Origin: Caballeronia choica
Lineage (GTDB): Bacteria; Pseudomonadota; Gammaproteobacteria; Burkholderiales; Burkholderiaceae
Length of the DNA stretch: 64,000 nucleotides
Assembly (NCBI RefSeq): GCF_001544535.1
Contig: NZ_FCON02000002.1
Span: forward strand, 1-64,000
Direction: 5' to 3'
The translations under genes and the position numbers were made by a program. Below, piece by piece: positions 33,376 through 41,258 of this stretch; position 1 is the stretch's first letter; each line of letters begins with the position of its first letter. The notes below the pieces were generated by a model. It was not told the DNA's origin. It was given only the letters and a program-made list of their open reading frames with translations, and did no database searches.

Positions 33376-33804
33376 TTATCCGACGACCAATTTCGGGTAG
33401 CGCTTGGGCGGCCTGTCTTCAAGTATGTCTCGGCCTCGTGCGGTGTCGGCATAGAGACGGCCGTGGACGATCCGTCCGTCGCGCACTTCGAACAGGAACA
33501 GATGTTCGTTTTGCATCGAGTAGCCGTTGAGCGCTTTTGCACGGGCAATGACGGGAACGATAATGTAGTCGTCTGCTTCGAGGACTGCTCTGGCGTCGTA
33601 GTTGAACGACTCCCACTTCTGGTACACGTGCTTCCAGAATGCAAGAAACTCCTGTTTTCCCTCGTAGGTTCCGCCATAAGGGAGTGAGTCGGAGAACTCA
33701 AAGACGATGTCGTCGGCAAGTAACGCAACGAGGTCGGTTTTGTCGTTACGTTCGAATCCGGTGAACGCCTTCCGGCATGCTTCAATGATGTGGGGGTGCT
33801 TCAT
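33376..33804 (-). CDS. SnoaL-like (NTF2-fold) protein
   Basis: A 142-residue protein of the SnoaL/ketosteroid-isomerase-like fold: MKHPHIIEACRKAFTGFERN, a DIVFEFSDSLPYGGTYEGKQ segment typical of these cone-shaped barrels, then the C-terminal strand VRDGRIVHGRLYADT. The start at 33804 has GGAG eight bases upstream and is preferred over one eight codons earlier. It is the last gene of the minus-strand trio hydrolase, MarR, SnoaL. A ligand-binding, isomerase or cyclase role is possible; the exact reaction is unknown. Confidence 0.82.
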   Translation of the reverse strand: MKHPHIIEACRKAFTGFERNDKTDLVALLADDIVFEFSDSLPYGGTYEGKQEFLAFWKHVYQKWESFNYDARAVLEADDYIIVPVIARAKALNGYSMQNEHLFLFEVRDGRIVHGRLYADTARGRDILEDRPPKRYPKLVVG

Positions 33805-33917
33805 GCGCTTGACTCCGGTCCCATGCAAGATGGTTGATGTGCGATTGCGCGGACATGATGGGGATGTCGCCGATCAGGCGGCATACACCGCCGACGCCTG
33901 TCCGCCCGGCGCCGTTT

Positions 33918-34415
33918 CTAGTCGTTGGGCGTTGCGCCTTCGTTTTCCGCCCAAGGGCTAAAGCCGCTCTGCAGGACATTGCGCAATGAGTTGCGCAATG
34001 TGACTGCGCGCTTTTCACCGTAATGCCCTTCGAATTCCTGCTGAACCGCTTGCCAAAGCGGGAACGCCTCGCGATATCGCGATACGCCTGCGTCGGTAAT
34101 CATGACGTTCTTCACCCGGCGATCCTGTCCGGGCACCCTCTCGAGCAAACCTTCACGATCGAGCGGCTTCAGGTTCGACGACAGCGTCGTGCGATCCATC
34201 GCCATCGCGGCGGCCAGTTCGCCGATCGTCAGCGGCCCGTCTTTGGCGAGCTTGTACAGGATGGAAAACTGCGTGGCACGCAGGTTCACGGGGCTAAGCG
34301 CCTGGTCATATACGGCTGTCAGATACCGCGATGCCTTACGCGCGGCGAGGCAATTGCAGAGGCCATCGATGTCTTCCAGCGGTTCTTGGCGGATTGGCAT
34401 TTCGTATTCGCTCAC
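33918..34415 (-). CDS. MarR-family transcriptional regulator
   Basis: A 165-residue MarR repressor-type protein. The winged helix is visible as LRATQFSILYKLAKDGPLTI, then GELAAAMAMDRTTLSSNLKP and the wing LLERVPGQDRRVKNVMITDA. It begins with GTG at 34415, or with ATG five codons later; neither has a strong ribosome site. It lies between an alpha/beta hydrolase and a SnoaL-like gene in a minus-strand unit and is the natural candidate to bind the perfect ATATGCGCATAT palindrome in the divergent promoter at about 35.35 kb. Confidence 0.88.
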   Translation of the reverse strand: MSEYEMPIRQEPLEDIDGLCNCLAARKASRYLTAVYDQALSPVNLRATQFSILYKLAKDGPLTIGELAAAMAMDRTTLSSNLKPLDREGLLERVPGQDRRVKNVMITDAGVSRYREAFPLWQAVQQEFEGHYGEKRAVTLRNSLRNVLQSGFSPWAENEGATPND

Positions 34416-34494
34416 GTTTCGTCGACCAACGGAATAGATGCATGAATCGACAGCTTCTACCCAGGCGCCGTCGCACAGGATTCAGCGGATTCGG

Positions 34495-35298
34495 TTAGAG
34501 CAGTGCGTTTTCGCGCTTGATCGAGTCGGGCTGCAACCATCCGAGGTGGCGCGCAATCAGTTGCGCGGTCTGTGCGGATTGCTCCAGATGCGGCCAGTGG
34601 CCGGAACGAGCCACGACGCGAAACTTCGCCGACGGAAAGCGCTCGCGGCATGCTGCGGCAATCTGGTCGAGCGTGATCACAGGATCGTCCTGTGCTCCGA
34701 TGACCAGTGTAGGGCCGCGATACGTGCACGGTTCGTTGCCGCGCGGATCGCCTAGCGTGAACGCGTCGTAATACTGGCGAACCGCACCGTTGCTCATCAA
34801 TACGCCAGGCGTAACCAGTGAATCGAGCTGTGCATCATTCAGATTGGTCGAGAAAGAAGCACGAATTCCTCGTTGCGCAACGGGATCGTCACCGCTTTCT
34901 CGCAGCAGGTTGCGTACTTCGTCCGGCAATGTGTTTCCGCGCAAGGGCGTCGGTGTGATCAGCGTCAACGAGGCGACGTGTCCGGGGCGTTCGCTGGCGA
35001 CGAGTTCCGCGATCTGGGCACCCATGCTATGTCCGATCAACGCCACTCGTGAAAGGCGCGATTCATCGAGCAAATGCAGGATGTCCGATACCGCCTGCGC
35101 CAAGGTACATCCGTCGTCTTCGTCGCGACGATCACCCGCGCCGCGAAGATCGGGCGCGACCATGGGCACGGAGAAGGGCGCAAGCGCGCCGATCAATTCG
35201 TCCCAGACGGCGCGACTGTCGAGAAAGCCATGAATGAAAATCAGCGCGTCGTAGTGCGGTTGATTCGATCCATTCGTCACATCAGATGCTGCCGTCAT
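34495..35298 (-). CDS. Alpha/beta fold hydrolase (serine nucleophile)
   Basis: A 267-residue hydrolase: LIFIHGFLDSRAVWDELI forms the oxyanion loop, VALIGHSMGAQIAELVA is the nucleophile elbow with Ser, the acid is in VIGAQDDPVI and the base in VARSGHWPHLEQS. It is the first gene of the minus-strand trio with the MarR and SnoaL-like genes, divergent from another hydrolase and a tautomerase. Enzymes of this type open lactones or cleave C-C bonds of beta-diketones and meta-cleavage products; the local set fits a short degradation route for a cyclic or acylated compound. Confidence 0.85.
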   Translation of the reverse strand: MTAASDVTNGSNQPHYDALIFIHGFLDSRAVWDELIGALAPFSVPMVAPDLRGAGDRRDEDDGCTLAQAVSDILHLLDESRLSRVALIGHSMGAQIAELVASERPGHVASLTLITPTPLRGNTLPDEVRNLLRESGDDPVAQRGIRASFSTNLNDAQLDSLVTPGVLMSNGAVRQYYDAFTLGDPRGNEPCTYRGPTLVIGAQDDPVITLDQIAAACRERFPSAKFRVVARSGHWPHLEQSAQTAQLIARHLGWLQPDSIKRENALL

Positions 35299-35320
35299 GC
35301 CCGGCTCCTCGAAAGCGTGC

Positions 35321-35357
35321 TTGTCAAACTTCGTTCACGGTCATAATATGCGCATAT
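35321..35357 (+). promoter_or_regulatory. Promoter with perfect ATATGCGCATAT operator
   Basis: TTGTCA (35321-35326) and TAATAT (35344-35349) are separated by 17 bases. ATATGCGCATAT (35346-35357), a perfect 12-bp palindrome, overlaps the -10 element. The position is that of a repressor site; the MarR-family protein encoded nearby on the minus strand is the obvious candidate. The start codon of the regulated hydrolase is at 35385. Confidence 0.65.
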
Positions 35358-35384
35358 CAACCTATTGTAAAGATGGAGTGCGGC

Positions 35385-36308
35385 ATGATCACCAGGACCG
35401 AGATAGAGTTTGTGGGAGAGGACCGGGTTGCCTTGCGCGGCTGGTTATATGTGCCGGCGGGATCGGAGCGCCGCGCCGCGGTGTCGATGTGTCACGGCTT
35501 TGCCGGCGTCAAGGAGCATGGTCTGGACCGATTCGCAGCCGCTTTCGCGGAAGCTGGCTTCGTCGTCCTGGTTCACGACCATCGAAATTTTGGCGCGAGC
35601 GAAGGAACGCCGCGTCAGGACATCGATCCTTGGGCGCAAATTGCCGATTGGAGAAGAGCTATCACGTACCTGGAAAATCGGCCCGAGGTCGACCCTGAGC
35701 GAATCGGAATATGGGGCACCAGTTTCAGCGGCGGACACGCACTCGTTCTTGGCGCCACGGACCGCCGCGTCAAGTGCGTTGTCTCGCAGGTTCCCACCAT
35801 CAGCGGATTCGAGCAGGTCCGGCGCCGCGTTGCGCCCGACATGATGCCAGGATTTCTCGCTTCGTTGACCGACGATCTCCGCGAGCAGCACCGTGGACAA
35901 CCTCCCCGCGTTCAGGCCGTTGCAAGCGCGGACCCGAGCGTACCTGCGGCGTATCGTTCGCCCGAAGCGGTCGCCTTCTATACGCGGGAGCTAAACGGTG
36001 CGTCGTGGGATAACAGTGTCACGGTCCGATCGTCCTTTGCCGCGAGCATGTACGAGCCCGGCGTGTGGGTCAGCCGGATATCGCCAACGCCCTTGTTGAT
36101 GATCGTTGCCCGCGACGATCGCGTGACCATGACCGATCTCGAACTCGAAGCCTACGAACGCGCGCTCGAACCGAAGCGACTCGTGCTGGTCCCCGGTCAT
36201 CACTTCGATCCGTATGACGCGGCGTTTGCTTTGGCAAGCGGCGCTGCTGTCGACTGGTTCATCGCCCATCTCGCCGATGGCGACGCGCCTCGGCGGCAAG
36301 CGCATTAG
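35385..36308 (+). CDS. Alpha/beta hydrolase (esterase/acyl hydrolase type)
   Basis: A 307-residue serine hydrolase with the motifs VSMCHGFAGVKEHGLDRFAA, HDHRNFGASEGTPRQ, the elbow IGIWGTSFSGGHALVLGA (Ser), and a C-terminal VARDDRVT / GHHFDPYD acid-base pair. GGAG at 35375-35378 supports the ATG at 35385 rather than the one four codons upstream. It resembles hydrolases linked to polyketide, acetyl-xylan or lactone substrates. It is cotranscribed with a tautomerase from a promoter with a palindromic operator. Confidence 0.85.
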   Translation: MITRTEIEFVGEDRVALRGWLYVPAGSERRAAVSMCHGFAGVKEHGLDRFAAAFAEAGFVVLVHDHRNFGASEGTPRQDIDPWAQIADWRRAITYLENRPEVDPERIGIWGTSFSGGHALVLGATDRRVKCVVSQVPTISGFEQVRRRVAPDMMPGFLASLTDDLREQHRGQPPRVQAVASADPSVPAAYRSPEAVAFYTRELNGASWDNSVTVRSSFAASMYEPGVWVSRISPTPLLMIVARDDRVTMTDLELEAYERALEPKRLVLVPGHHFDPYDAAFALASGAAVDWFIAHLADGDAPRRQAH

Positions 36309-36357
36309 ACGGCTGGAAGGTTGTACTGTAATCACTTGAGTCAAATGGAGAACTCAC

Positions 36358-36759
36358 ATGCCAGTATTTCACGCGCATATTCCCAAGGGGCGCTTTACCC
36401 GCGAACAGAAGATTGCGATGGGCAACGCACTCAACCAATCGCTGGTTGAGGCACTCGATATTCCCAAGGGAGACCGGTTCGTGATGCTCAGCGAACACGG
36501 CGACGACGAACTGTTCATCGATCCCTCGTTCATGGAGATGAAACGAACAGAGAACGCAATGATCGTCACGGTGATGATCGGGGCGCATCGGCCTTCGTCG
36601 GACAAGAAGGCACTGCTGGCTGCGATTACCCGTCTGCTGGAACGGGACGTCGGCGTTTCGCCTGACGATGTCTTCATCGCGCTGGTGCCGGTGCCCAACG
36701 AGAATTTTTCGTTCGGCCGGGGGATTGCGCAGTTGGCGGATACGGCGCCGAAGTGGTGA
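36358..36759 (+). CDS. Tautomerase-superfamily protein (malonate semialdehyde decarboxylase-like)
   Basis: A 133-residue tautomerase with the catalytic amino-terminal proline (Pro2, exposed after Met removal) and the MSAD-like pattern: IPKGDRFVMLSEHGDDELFI in the first half, an Arg in GAHRPSSDKK, and SFGRGIAQL near the end. The length (about 130) and the last motif fit the malonate semialdehyde decarboxylase group better than the 60-residue 4-oxalocrotonate tautomerases. GGAGA precedes the ATG. Cotranscribed with the upstream hydrolase; likely acts on an enol or 3-oxo acid product. Confidence 0.82.
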   Translation: MPVFHAHIPKGRFTREQKIAMGNALNQSLVEALDIPKGDRFVMLSEHGDDELFIDPSFMEMKRTENAMIVTVMIGAHRPSSDKKALLAAITRLLERDVGVSPDDVFIALVPVPNENFSFGRGIAQLADTAPKW

Positions 36760-36810
36760 CAAGCGTGCGCTCCGGCAAGCCGTCGTAAGTCTACGCGCGG
36801 TTTCAGGCTC

Positions 36811-37494
36811 TCACCGCGCTTCGGCTTGACCGGCCATGTCCGGCAACTGTCCGAGCATTTTCTCGAGGTAGTCGGGCCCTGCCGCGACGGCGCTCAGGAA
36901 CATGCCGATGGTGAAGTGAATCATGTGGTCAACCTGAACGGGCCGATCGGATCGCGGGACGCGATCCGAGAGGATGAGCGTGGCAAGCCCGTGTTCCATG
37001 CTCCACGCTGCATGCGTGACCAGCGTAAGCGCACTCGTAGGCCAGCCGTTTTCGAGTGCAGCCTGCTCGACCGACGAGGCGAACAGCCCGAACGAAACGG
37101 AGCCTTCCTCGCTAAGTTCCGGATACGAATCCCGTGCGACGATGCGAGGACCCACCATCAGATCGAATAGTCCCTTGTGGCTCTGGGCGAACTCGACATA
37201 CACGCGCAACATCCTGTACGCGGCCGTCATCGCCGTGTGTTCGGAAGTCACGATCTCGCGGCGCAGGGCGGCTAGATCCCGCCATCCGTCGGCTGCAATC
37301 GCCGCCAGCAGGCCTTCCTTGCCGGCGAAATGGCGCGACGGCGCCGCTTCCGATACACCGACAGCCCGGGCAAGGTATCGAAGGCTCAACTCATGGGCGC
37401 CGATCTCTTCGAGCGCGCGGCGGCCTTCCACGATCAGCGCCTGGCGCAGGTTTCCATGATGATAGGGTACGGCCGCAGAAGGTTTCGGGCTCAC
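36811..37494 (-). CDS. TetR-family transcriptional regulator
   Basis: A TetR regulator of 227 residues if translation begins at the GTG at 37494; an upstream ATG at 37605 would add 37 residues that look unrelated to the family. The DNA-binding helix-turn-helix is PYHHGNLRQALIVEGRRALE, then LSLRYLARAVGVSEAAPSRH. The C-terminal ligand domain contains LVTHAAWSMEHGLATLIL, typical of the TetR_C_33-like group. It is divergent from the enoyl-CoA hydratase operon; a TAACA-C-TGTTA palindrome lies in the gap, about 160 bp from either start. Confidence 0.85.
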   Translation of the reverse strand: MSPKPSAAVPYHHGNLRQALIVEGRRALEEIGAHELSLRYLARAVGVSEAAPSRHFAGKEGLLAAIAADGWRDLAALRREIVTSEHTAMTAAYRMLRVYVEFAQSHKGLFDLMVGPRIVARDSYPELSEEGSVSFGLFASSVEQAALENGWPTSALTLVTHAAWSMEHGLATLILSDRVPRSDRPVQVDHMIHFTIGMFLSAVAAGPDYLEKMLGQLPDMAGQAEAR

Positions 37495-37829
37495 GGGTTG
37501 GCAGTGGACAGTGATGGATGGCAGGCAATTATAGGCGCGCGAATTCTGCGCGCGCAACGCGCTTGCTGACTGGGGCCGATGCCATCCGCGAAGATCATTT
37601 GGCAACGTGAGTAGTGCCGTTAAAAGATTGCGGGAATACCCTTATTTGCATCTAAGTTAACACTGTTATCATTAATGCAAGCGGAGCTGATTTGCGATTG
37701 GCGTGCCAGTGCAAGCTTGGCAATCTGGTGGCGGAACGGCGCTTCCGTAGTTTGCGATCCTATTTAAATCAATCGATCGTCTTAACCCGCCTGACTGATG
37801 ATGCGTCGGGCCCGAACGCAGGAAAGCAC
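37495..37829. promoter_or_regulatory. Divergent control region with TAACACTGTTA palindrome
   Basis: About 335 bp without a gene between the TetR regulator and the enoyl-CoA hydratase operon. TAACA-C-TGTTA (37658-37668) is a perfect 11-bp palindrome within an AT-rich patch (37640-37680), a likely TetR-type operator. TTGCAT at 37647 could be a -35, but no good -10 at 17 bp was found. Confidence 0.5.
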
Positions 37830-38594
37830 ATGAGCACTGTCACGTTTGAAAAGGACGGCGCAGTCGGCGTCGTCACGCTGTCAAAGCCGCCGCATAACCT
37901 GATCGAGGACGCGTTCCTCAAGGATATGCTGGACGCGTATGGCCAGGCCGTCGAGCACGGCTGCCGGTCGATTCTGCTGCGCAGCGCGATGCGCCACTTT
38001 TGCGCGGGTGCCGACGTCGCCGGATTTGCGGGCGGCGGACGGCGGCGCGATCAGGCCGGGCTCGACGCGTTGCTCGACGCGCTTGAAAACGTGCCCCTTC
38101 CGTCCGTAGCAGCCGTTCACGGCGGCGCACTAGGCGGCGGCTTGGAGCTGGCGCTGACCTGCGACATGATCGTGGCCGCCGATACCGCGTTCTTCGGGAT
38201 GGCCGAGTCCACGCTGGGCCTGCTCCCGCTGCTCGGCGGCGTGCAGCGCGTCGTGCAGCGCGCGGGCCTGGCTCGCGCAAAGGAAATGGCGATGTTCGGC
38301 CGGCGCCACGACCCGGTCGCGCTGGAACGCTGGGGCGTCATCAATCTCGTCACGGCGGAGTCCGAATTGCCGGCTGTGTCGATGTCGTGGGCGCGGCAAC
38401 TGGCGGCGGGTCCGACCGTCGCCCTCAGAGGCATCAAGACGCTCGCCAACTTGTCGGCGCGCCACGGCATCGCGGGCGCGGATGCGCAACAGACCGACAC
38501 CAACAACCTGATGTGGGAAAGCGCCGACCAGAAGCGCGGACTCACAGCGTTTGCGAAAACCGGTCCGGGCTCGGCCGTCTTCGAGGGGAACTGA
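37830..38594 (+). CDS. Enoyl-CoA hydratase/isomerase (crotonase) family protein
   Basis: A 254-residue crotonase. The oxyanion-hole segments are FCAGADVAGFAGG and VHGGALGGGLELALTCDMIV. Both catalytic glutamates expected for hydratases can be placed, one in GGLELAL and one in FGMAESTLGLLPLLGGVQR. AGGAAAG lies before the ATG at 37830; the open frame continues upstream without conserved sequence. It starts a five-gene unit with a CoA-transferase, fumarylacetoacetase, ACS transporter and porin under a TetR regulator. Probable reaction: hydration of an unsaturated acyl-CoA. Confidence 0.88.
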   Translation: MSTVTFEKDGAVGVVTLSKPPHNLIEDAFLKDMLDAYGQAVEHGCRSILLRSAMRHFCAGADVAGFAGGGRRRDQAGLDALLDALENVPLPSVAAVHGGALGGGLELALTCDMIVAADTAFFGMAESTLGLLPLLGGVQRVVQRAGLARAKEMAMFGRRHDPVALERWGVINLVTAESELPAVSMSWARQLAAGPTVALRGIKTLANLSARHGIAGADAQQTDTNNLMWESADQKRGLTAFAKTGPGSAVFEGN

Positions 38595-38596
38595 TC

Positions 38597-39832
38597 ATGG
38601 GAGCACCTCTTGACGGACTGAAAGTCATCGACTTCACGCGGGTTCTGGCGGGGCCGCTATGCACGAAGACGCTGCGCGACCTGGGTGCCGAAGTCACCAA
38701 GATCGAGCCGCCCGGCGGCGACTCGGGACGAGGCGGCGTGCCGCATATCGGCACGATGTCGGTCTACTACGCGCAGCAGAATGCGGGCAAGCGCAATCTC
38801 AGTCTCGACCTGAACTGGCCCGAGGCCCGCGCGATCGTGACCGACCTGTGCCGTGAAGCAGACGTGATCGTGGAGAACTTTCGCCCCGGTACCCTCGCGC
38901 GCTTCGGGCTTGGCTATGAGCAGGTGCGCGAATTCAATCCTGCCGTCGTCTATGTTTCGATGAGCGGTTATGGGCAAACGGGACCGTGGCGCAACCGGCC
39001 CGCGTTCGCACCGACTGTGCAGGCGGAGACGGGCCTGACCGACATCCTGCGCGAGCATTACGGCTACACGCCCGATGCACTGAAGAACGATGCGTGCAGT
39101 CACGCGGATGTCTACACCGGCCTGCACGGCGCGATCGCGGTGCTGGCTGCGCTTGCGCACCGCAATCAGACGGGCGAGGGGCAGCACGTCGACGTGTCGA
39201 TGGCGGCGACCATGCTGGCCGTCAACGAGCGCGCCGGCGCCCAGCTTTCGGGTGTCGACACGAACGGCGAGCCGCCTGCATTGAGCGCGCCGGAGTCTCA
39301 CATCTTCATGCTGCCGGACGGGCGTCAGGTCACGATCGCGGCCAGCCCGATCTACACGCCGATGTTCCTTCGCTTCTGTTCGATGATGCGGCGAACCGAT
39401 CTGCTGAGCGACCCGCGCTTTGCGACCGCGCCGTTGCGCCGGCAGAACCTCGATGCGCTGCTCGCTGAAGTACGCGCGTGGATTCTCACGTTCACCGATC
39501 TCGAGGAACTGCAGGCGCAGGTCAGTGAGCAGGGACTGGCGATCGGCGTCGTACGCAGCACCCGCGAACTGGCGGAGTCCGAGTGGGCGGCCGACTGGGG
39601 CGCCATCGTGGAAGTCGACAATCGCGCGGGCGGGACGATGCGCATGCCCGGGCCGCCGTGGCGCTTCAGCGTTGCGACGTTGCCGCAGCCGGGCGTCCCG
39701 GCGTTTCAGGGAGAGCACAACGTCGAACTGCTCGCCGAGCGCAACATGGACCCGGCGCTGATCCAGGAACTGCGGCAACGCAGGATCCTGTTGAGCCGCA
39801 ATAGCCTGCGCGGTGAGTTCGATGAAGCTTGA
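38597..39832 (+). CDS. Class III CoA-transferase (CaiB/BaiF family), TetR operon
   Basis: A 411-residue family III CoA-transferase. The N-terminal signature GLKVIDFTRVLAGPLCTKTL, the GAEVTKIEPPGGD strand and catalytic Asp171 in CSHADVYTGLHGAIAVLAAL are clear. The ATG lies two bases after the hydratase stop and overlaps transcriptionally with the fumarylacetoacetase gene, whose start lies 11 bp inside this gene. It probably activates the imported acid by transfer of CoA from a donor such as succinyl-CoA or acetyl-CoA. It is a distant paralogue of the LysR-linked enzyme at 32000. Confidence 0.9.
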   Translation: MGAPLDGLKVIDFTRVLAGPLCTKTLRDLGAEVTKIEPPGGDSGRGGVPHIGTMSVYYAQQNAGKRNLSLDLNWPEARAIVTDLCREADVIVENFRPGTLARFGLGYEQVREFNPAVVYVSMSGYGQTGPWRNRPAFAPTVQAETGLTDILREHYGYTPDALKNDACSHADVYTGLHGAIAVLAALAHRNQTGEGQHVDVSMAATMLAVNERAGAQLSGVDTNGEPPALSAPESHIFMLPDGRQVTIAASPIYTPMFLRFCSMMRRTDLLSDPRFATAPLRRQNLDALLAEVRAWILTFTDLEELQAQVSEQGLAIGVVRSTRELAESEWAADWGAIVEVDNRAGGTMRMPGPPWRFSVATLPQPGVPAFQGEHNVELLAERNMDPALIQELRQRRILLSRNSLRGEFDEA

Positions 39833-41156
39833 CCATACGCATGACGTCACCGCGACGAGCTGGCTCGCTTCGGCGAACGACGGCGCAACGCCGTTCCCGT
39901 TGCAGAACCTGCCGTTTGGGATCTTTCGGCGCGCCGGGACGGCCGAGGCTTTTCGCGGCGGGGTCGCGCTTGGCGATCGGGTGATCGACCTGAGCGCGCT
40001 GAGCGAGGCGAACTGCCTGTCAGGGCTTGCGGCACAGGCTGCGCGTGCGTGCATGCAGCCGGCGTTGAACGACTTCTTCGCGATGGGCGCCGATGCATGG
40101 CGTGCGCTGCGGCATGCGCTGTTCGAACTGTTCAGCGCGCAGCATCGCAGCGGACGCTCGGGACCCGTGACTGAGGCACTCGGGCGGTGCCTCGTGCCGC
40201 AAGCCGATGCGGAATACGGCTTGCCGGCGCGGATCGGCGACTACACGGATTTCTATACGTCGATCGATCACGCGCGCAACATCGTCAAGCTGTTGCGCCC
40301 GGACGGCACGCTGGCGCCGAACTTCCAATGGATGCCCGTCGCGTACCACGGGCGTGTGTCGAGCATCGGGATTGCCGGACAGCAGGTGCGGCGGCCGTAC
40401 GGCCAGCGTCTTGCCGAGGGCGCGCGCAGTCCCGAGGTCGGGCCGTGCGCGCGGCTCGACTACGAACTCGAACTGGGCATTTTCATCGGGGTCGGGAACG
40501 GGCAGGGCACGCGTATTCCCGTTGGGTCGGCTGAGCAGCACGTATTCGGACTCTGCCTGCTCAACGACTGGTCGGCGCGCGATATCCAGGCGTGGGAGTC
40601 GGTCCCGCTCGGCCCGTTCCTCGCGAAAAATTTCGCCACTACGCTGTCGCCATGGATCGTCACGATGGATGCGCTTGCCCCTTATCGTGCGGCATGGGCG
40701 CGCTCGCCCGATGAGCCACAGCCGCTTGCCTATCTGTCGACGCCAGCGCTGGCCGCCGATGGTGCGATCGACATTCAACTGGAAGTCGCGCTCGAGACGG
40801 AGAACCATCGGCGTGACGGCTTGCCGGCCACGCGCCTTTCGCGCACCAGTTTTCGACACCAGTACTGGACGGTCGCGCAGATGGTCACACATCACACCGT
40901 CGGCGGATGCAATCTTCGCAGCGGCGATCTGCTGGGAAGCGGAACGATCTCGGGTCCGGCGCAGGACGAGGCTGGCGCGTTGATCGAACTGACGCAAGCG
41001 GGCCGTTCACCCATACGGTTGGCCACGGGCGAAACGCGCGCGTTTCTCGACGACGGCGATGTCGTCGTGATGACCGGCTGGTGCGAACGACCCGGTTACG
41101 CGCGAATCGGCTTTGGCGAGAACCGCGGAGAAGTGCTTCCCGCGAGCTGGGACTGA
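39822..41156 (+). CDS. fahA: Fumarylacetoacetase-family hydrolase (full length)
   Basis: A 444-residue, full-length FAH enzyme with the N-terminal SH3-like domain and the catalytic beta-roll. Active-site segments match animal FAH closely: DYTDFYTSIDHARNIVKL (metal Asp and catalytic His), YELELGIFIGVGN (two metal Glu), and LLNDWSARDIQAWESVPLGP (metal Asp). Classical FAH splits fumarylacetoacetate into fumarate and acetoacetate at the end of tyrosine degradation. Here no homogentisate dioxygenase or maleylacetoacetate isomerase is near; the neighbours are CoA enzymes and a transporter, so a different acylpyruvate or beta-diketone substrate is possible. Start ATG 39822 chosen over GTG 39813 for ribosome-site spacing. 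Confidence 0.9.
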   Translation: MKLDHTHDVTATSWLASANDGATPFPLQNLPFGIFRRAGTAEAFRGGVALGDRVIDLSALSEANCLSGLAAQAARACMQPALNDFFAMGADAWRALRHALFELFSAQHRSGRSGPVTEALGRCLVPQADAEYGLPARIGDYTDFYTSIDHARNIVKLLRPDGTLAPNFQWMPVAYHGRVSSIGIAGQQVRRPYGQRLAEGARSPEVGPCARLDYELELGIFIGVGNGQGTRIPVGSAEQHVFGLCLLNDWSARDIQAWESVPLGPFLAKNFATTLSPWIVTMDALAPYRAAWARSPDEPQPLAYLSTPALAADGAIDIQLEVALETENHRRDGLPATRLSRTSFRHQYWTVAQMVTHHTVGGCNLRSGDLLGSGTISGPAQDEAGALIELTQAGRSPIRLATGETRAFLDDGDVVVMTGWCERPGYARIGFGENRGEVLPASWD

Positions 41157-41258
41157 TTGGGTTCAATCCCTTTGGAACAGCCGGTTGCGACACACGACAC
41201 ACGAGACATGGAGCGGGACAGGCATGACACCTGGGCCCGCGGATCAGGAGACGAATCG

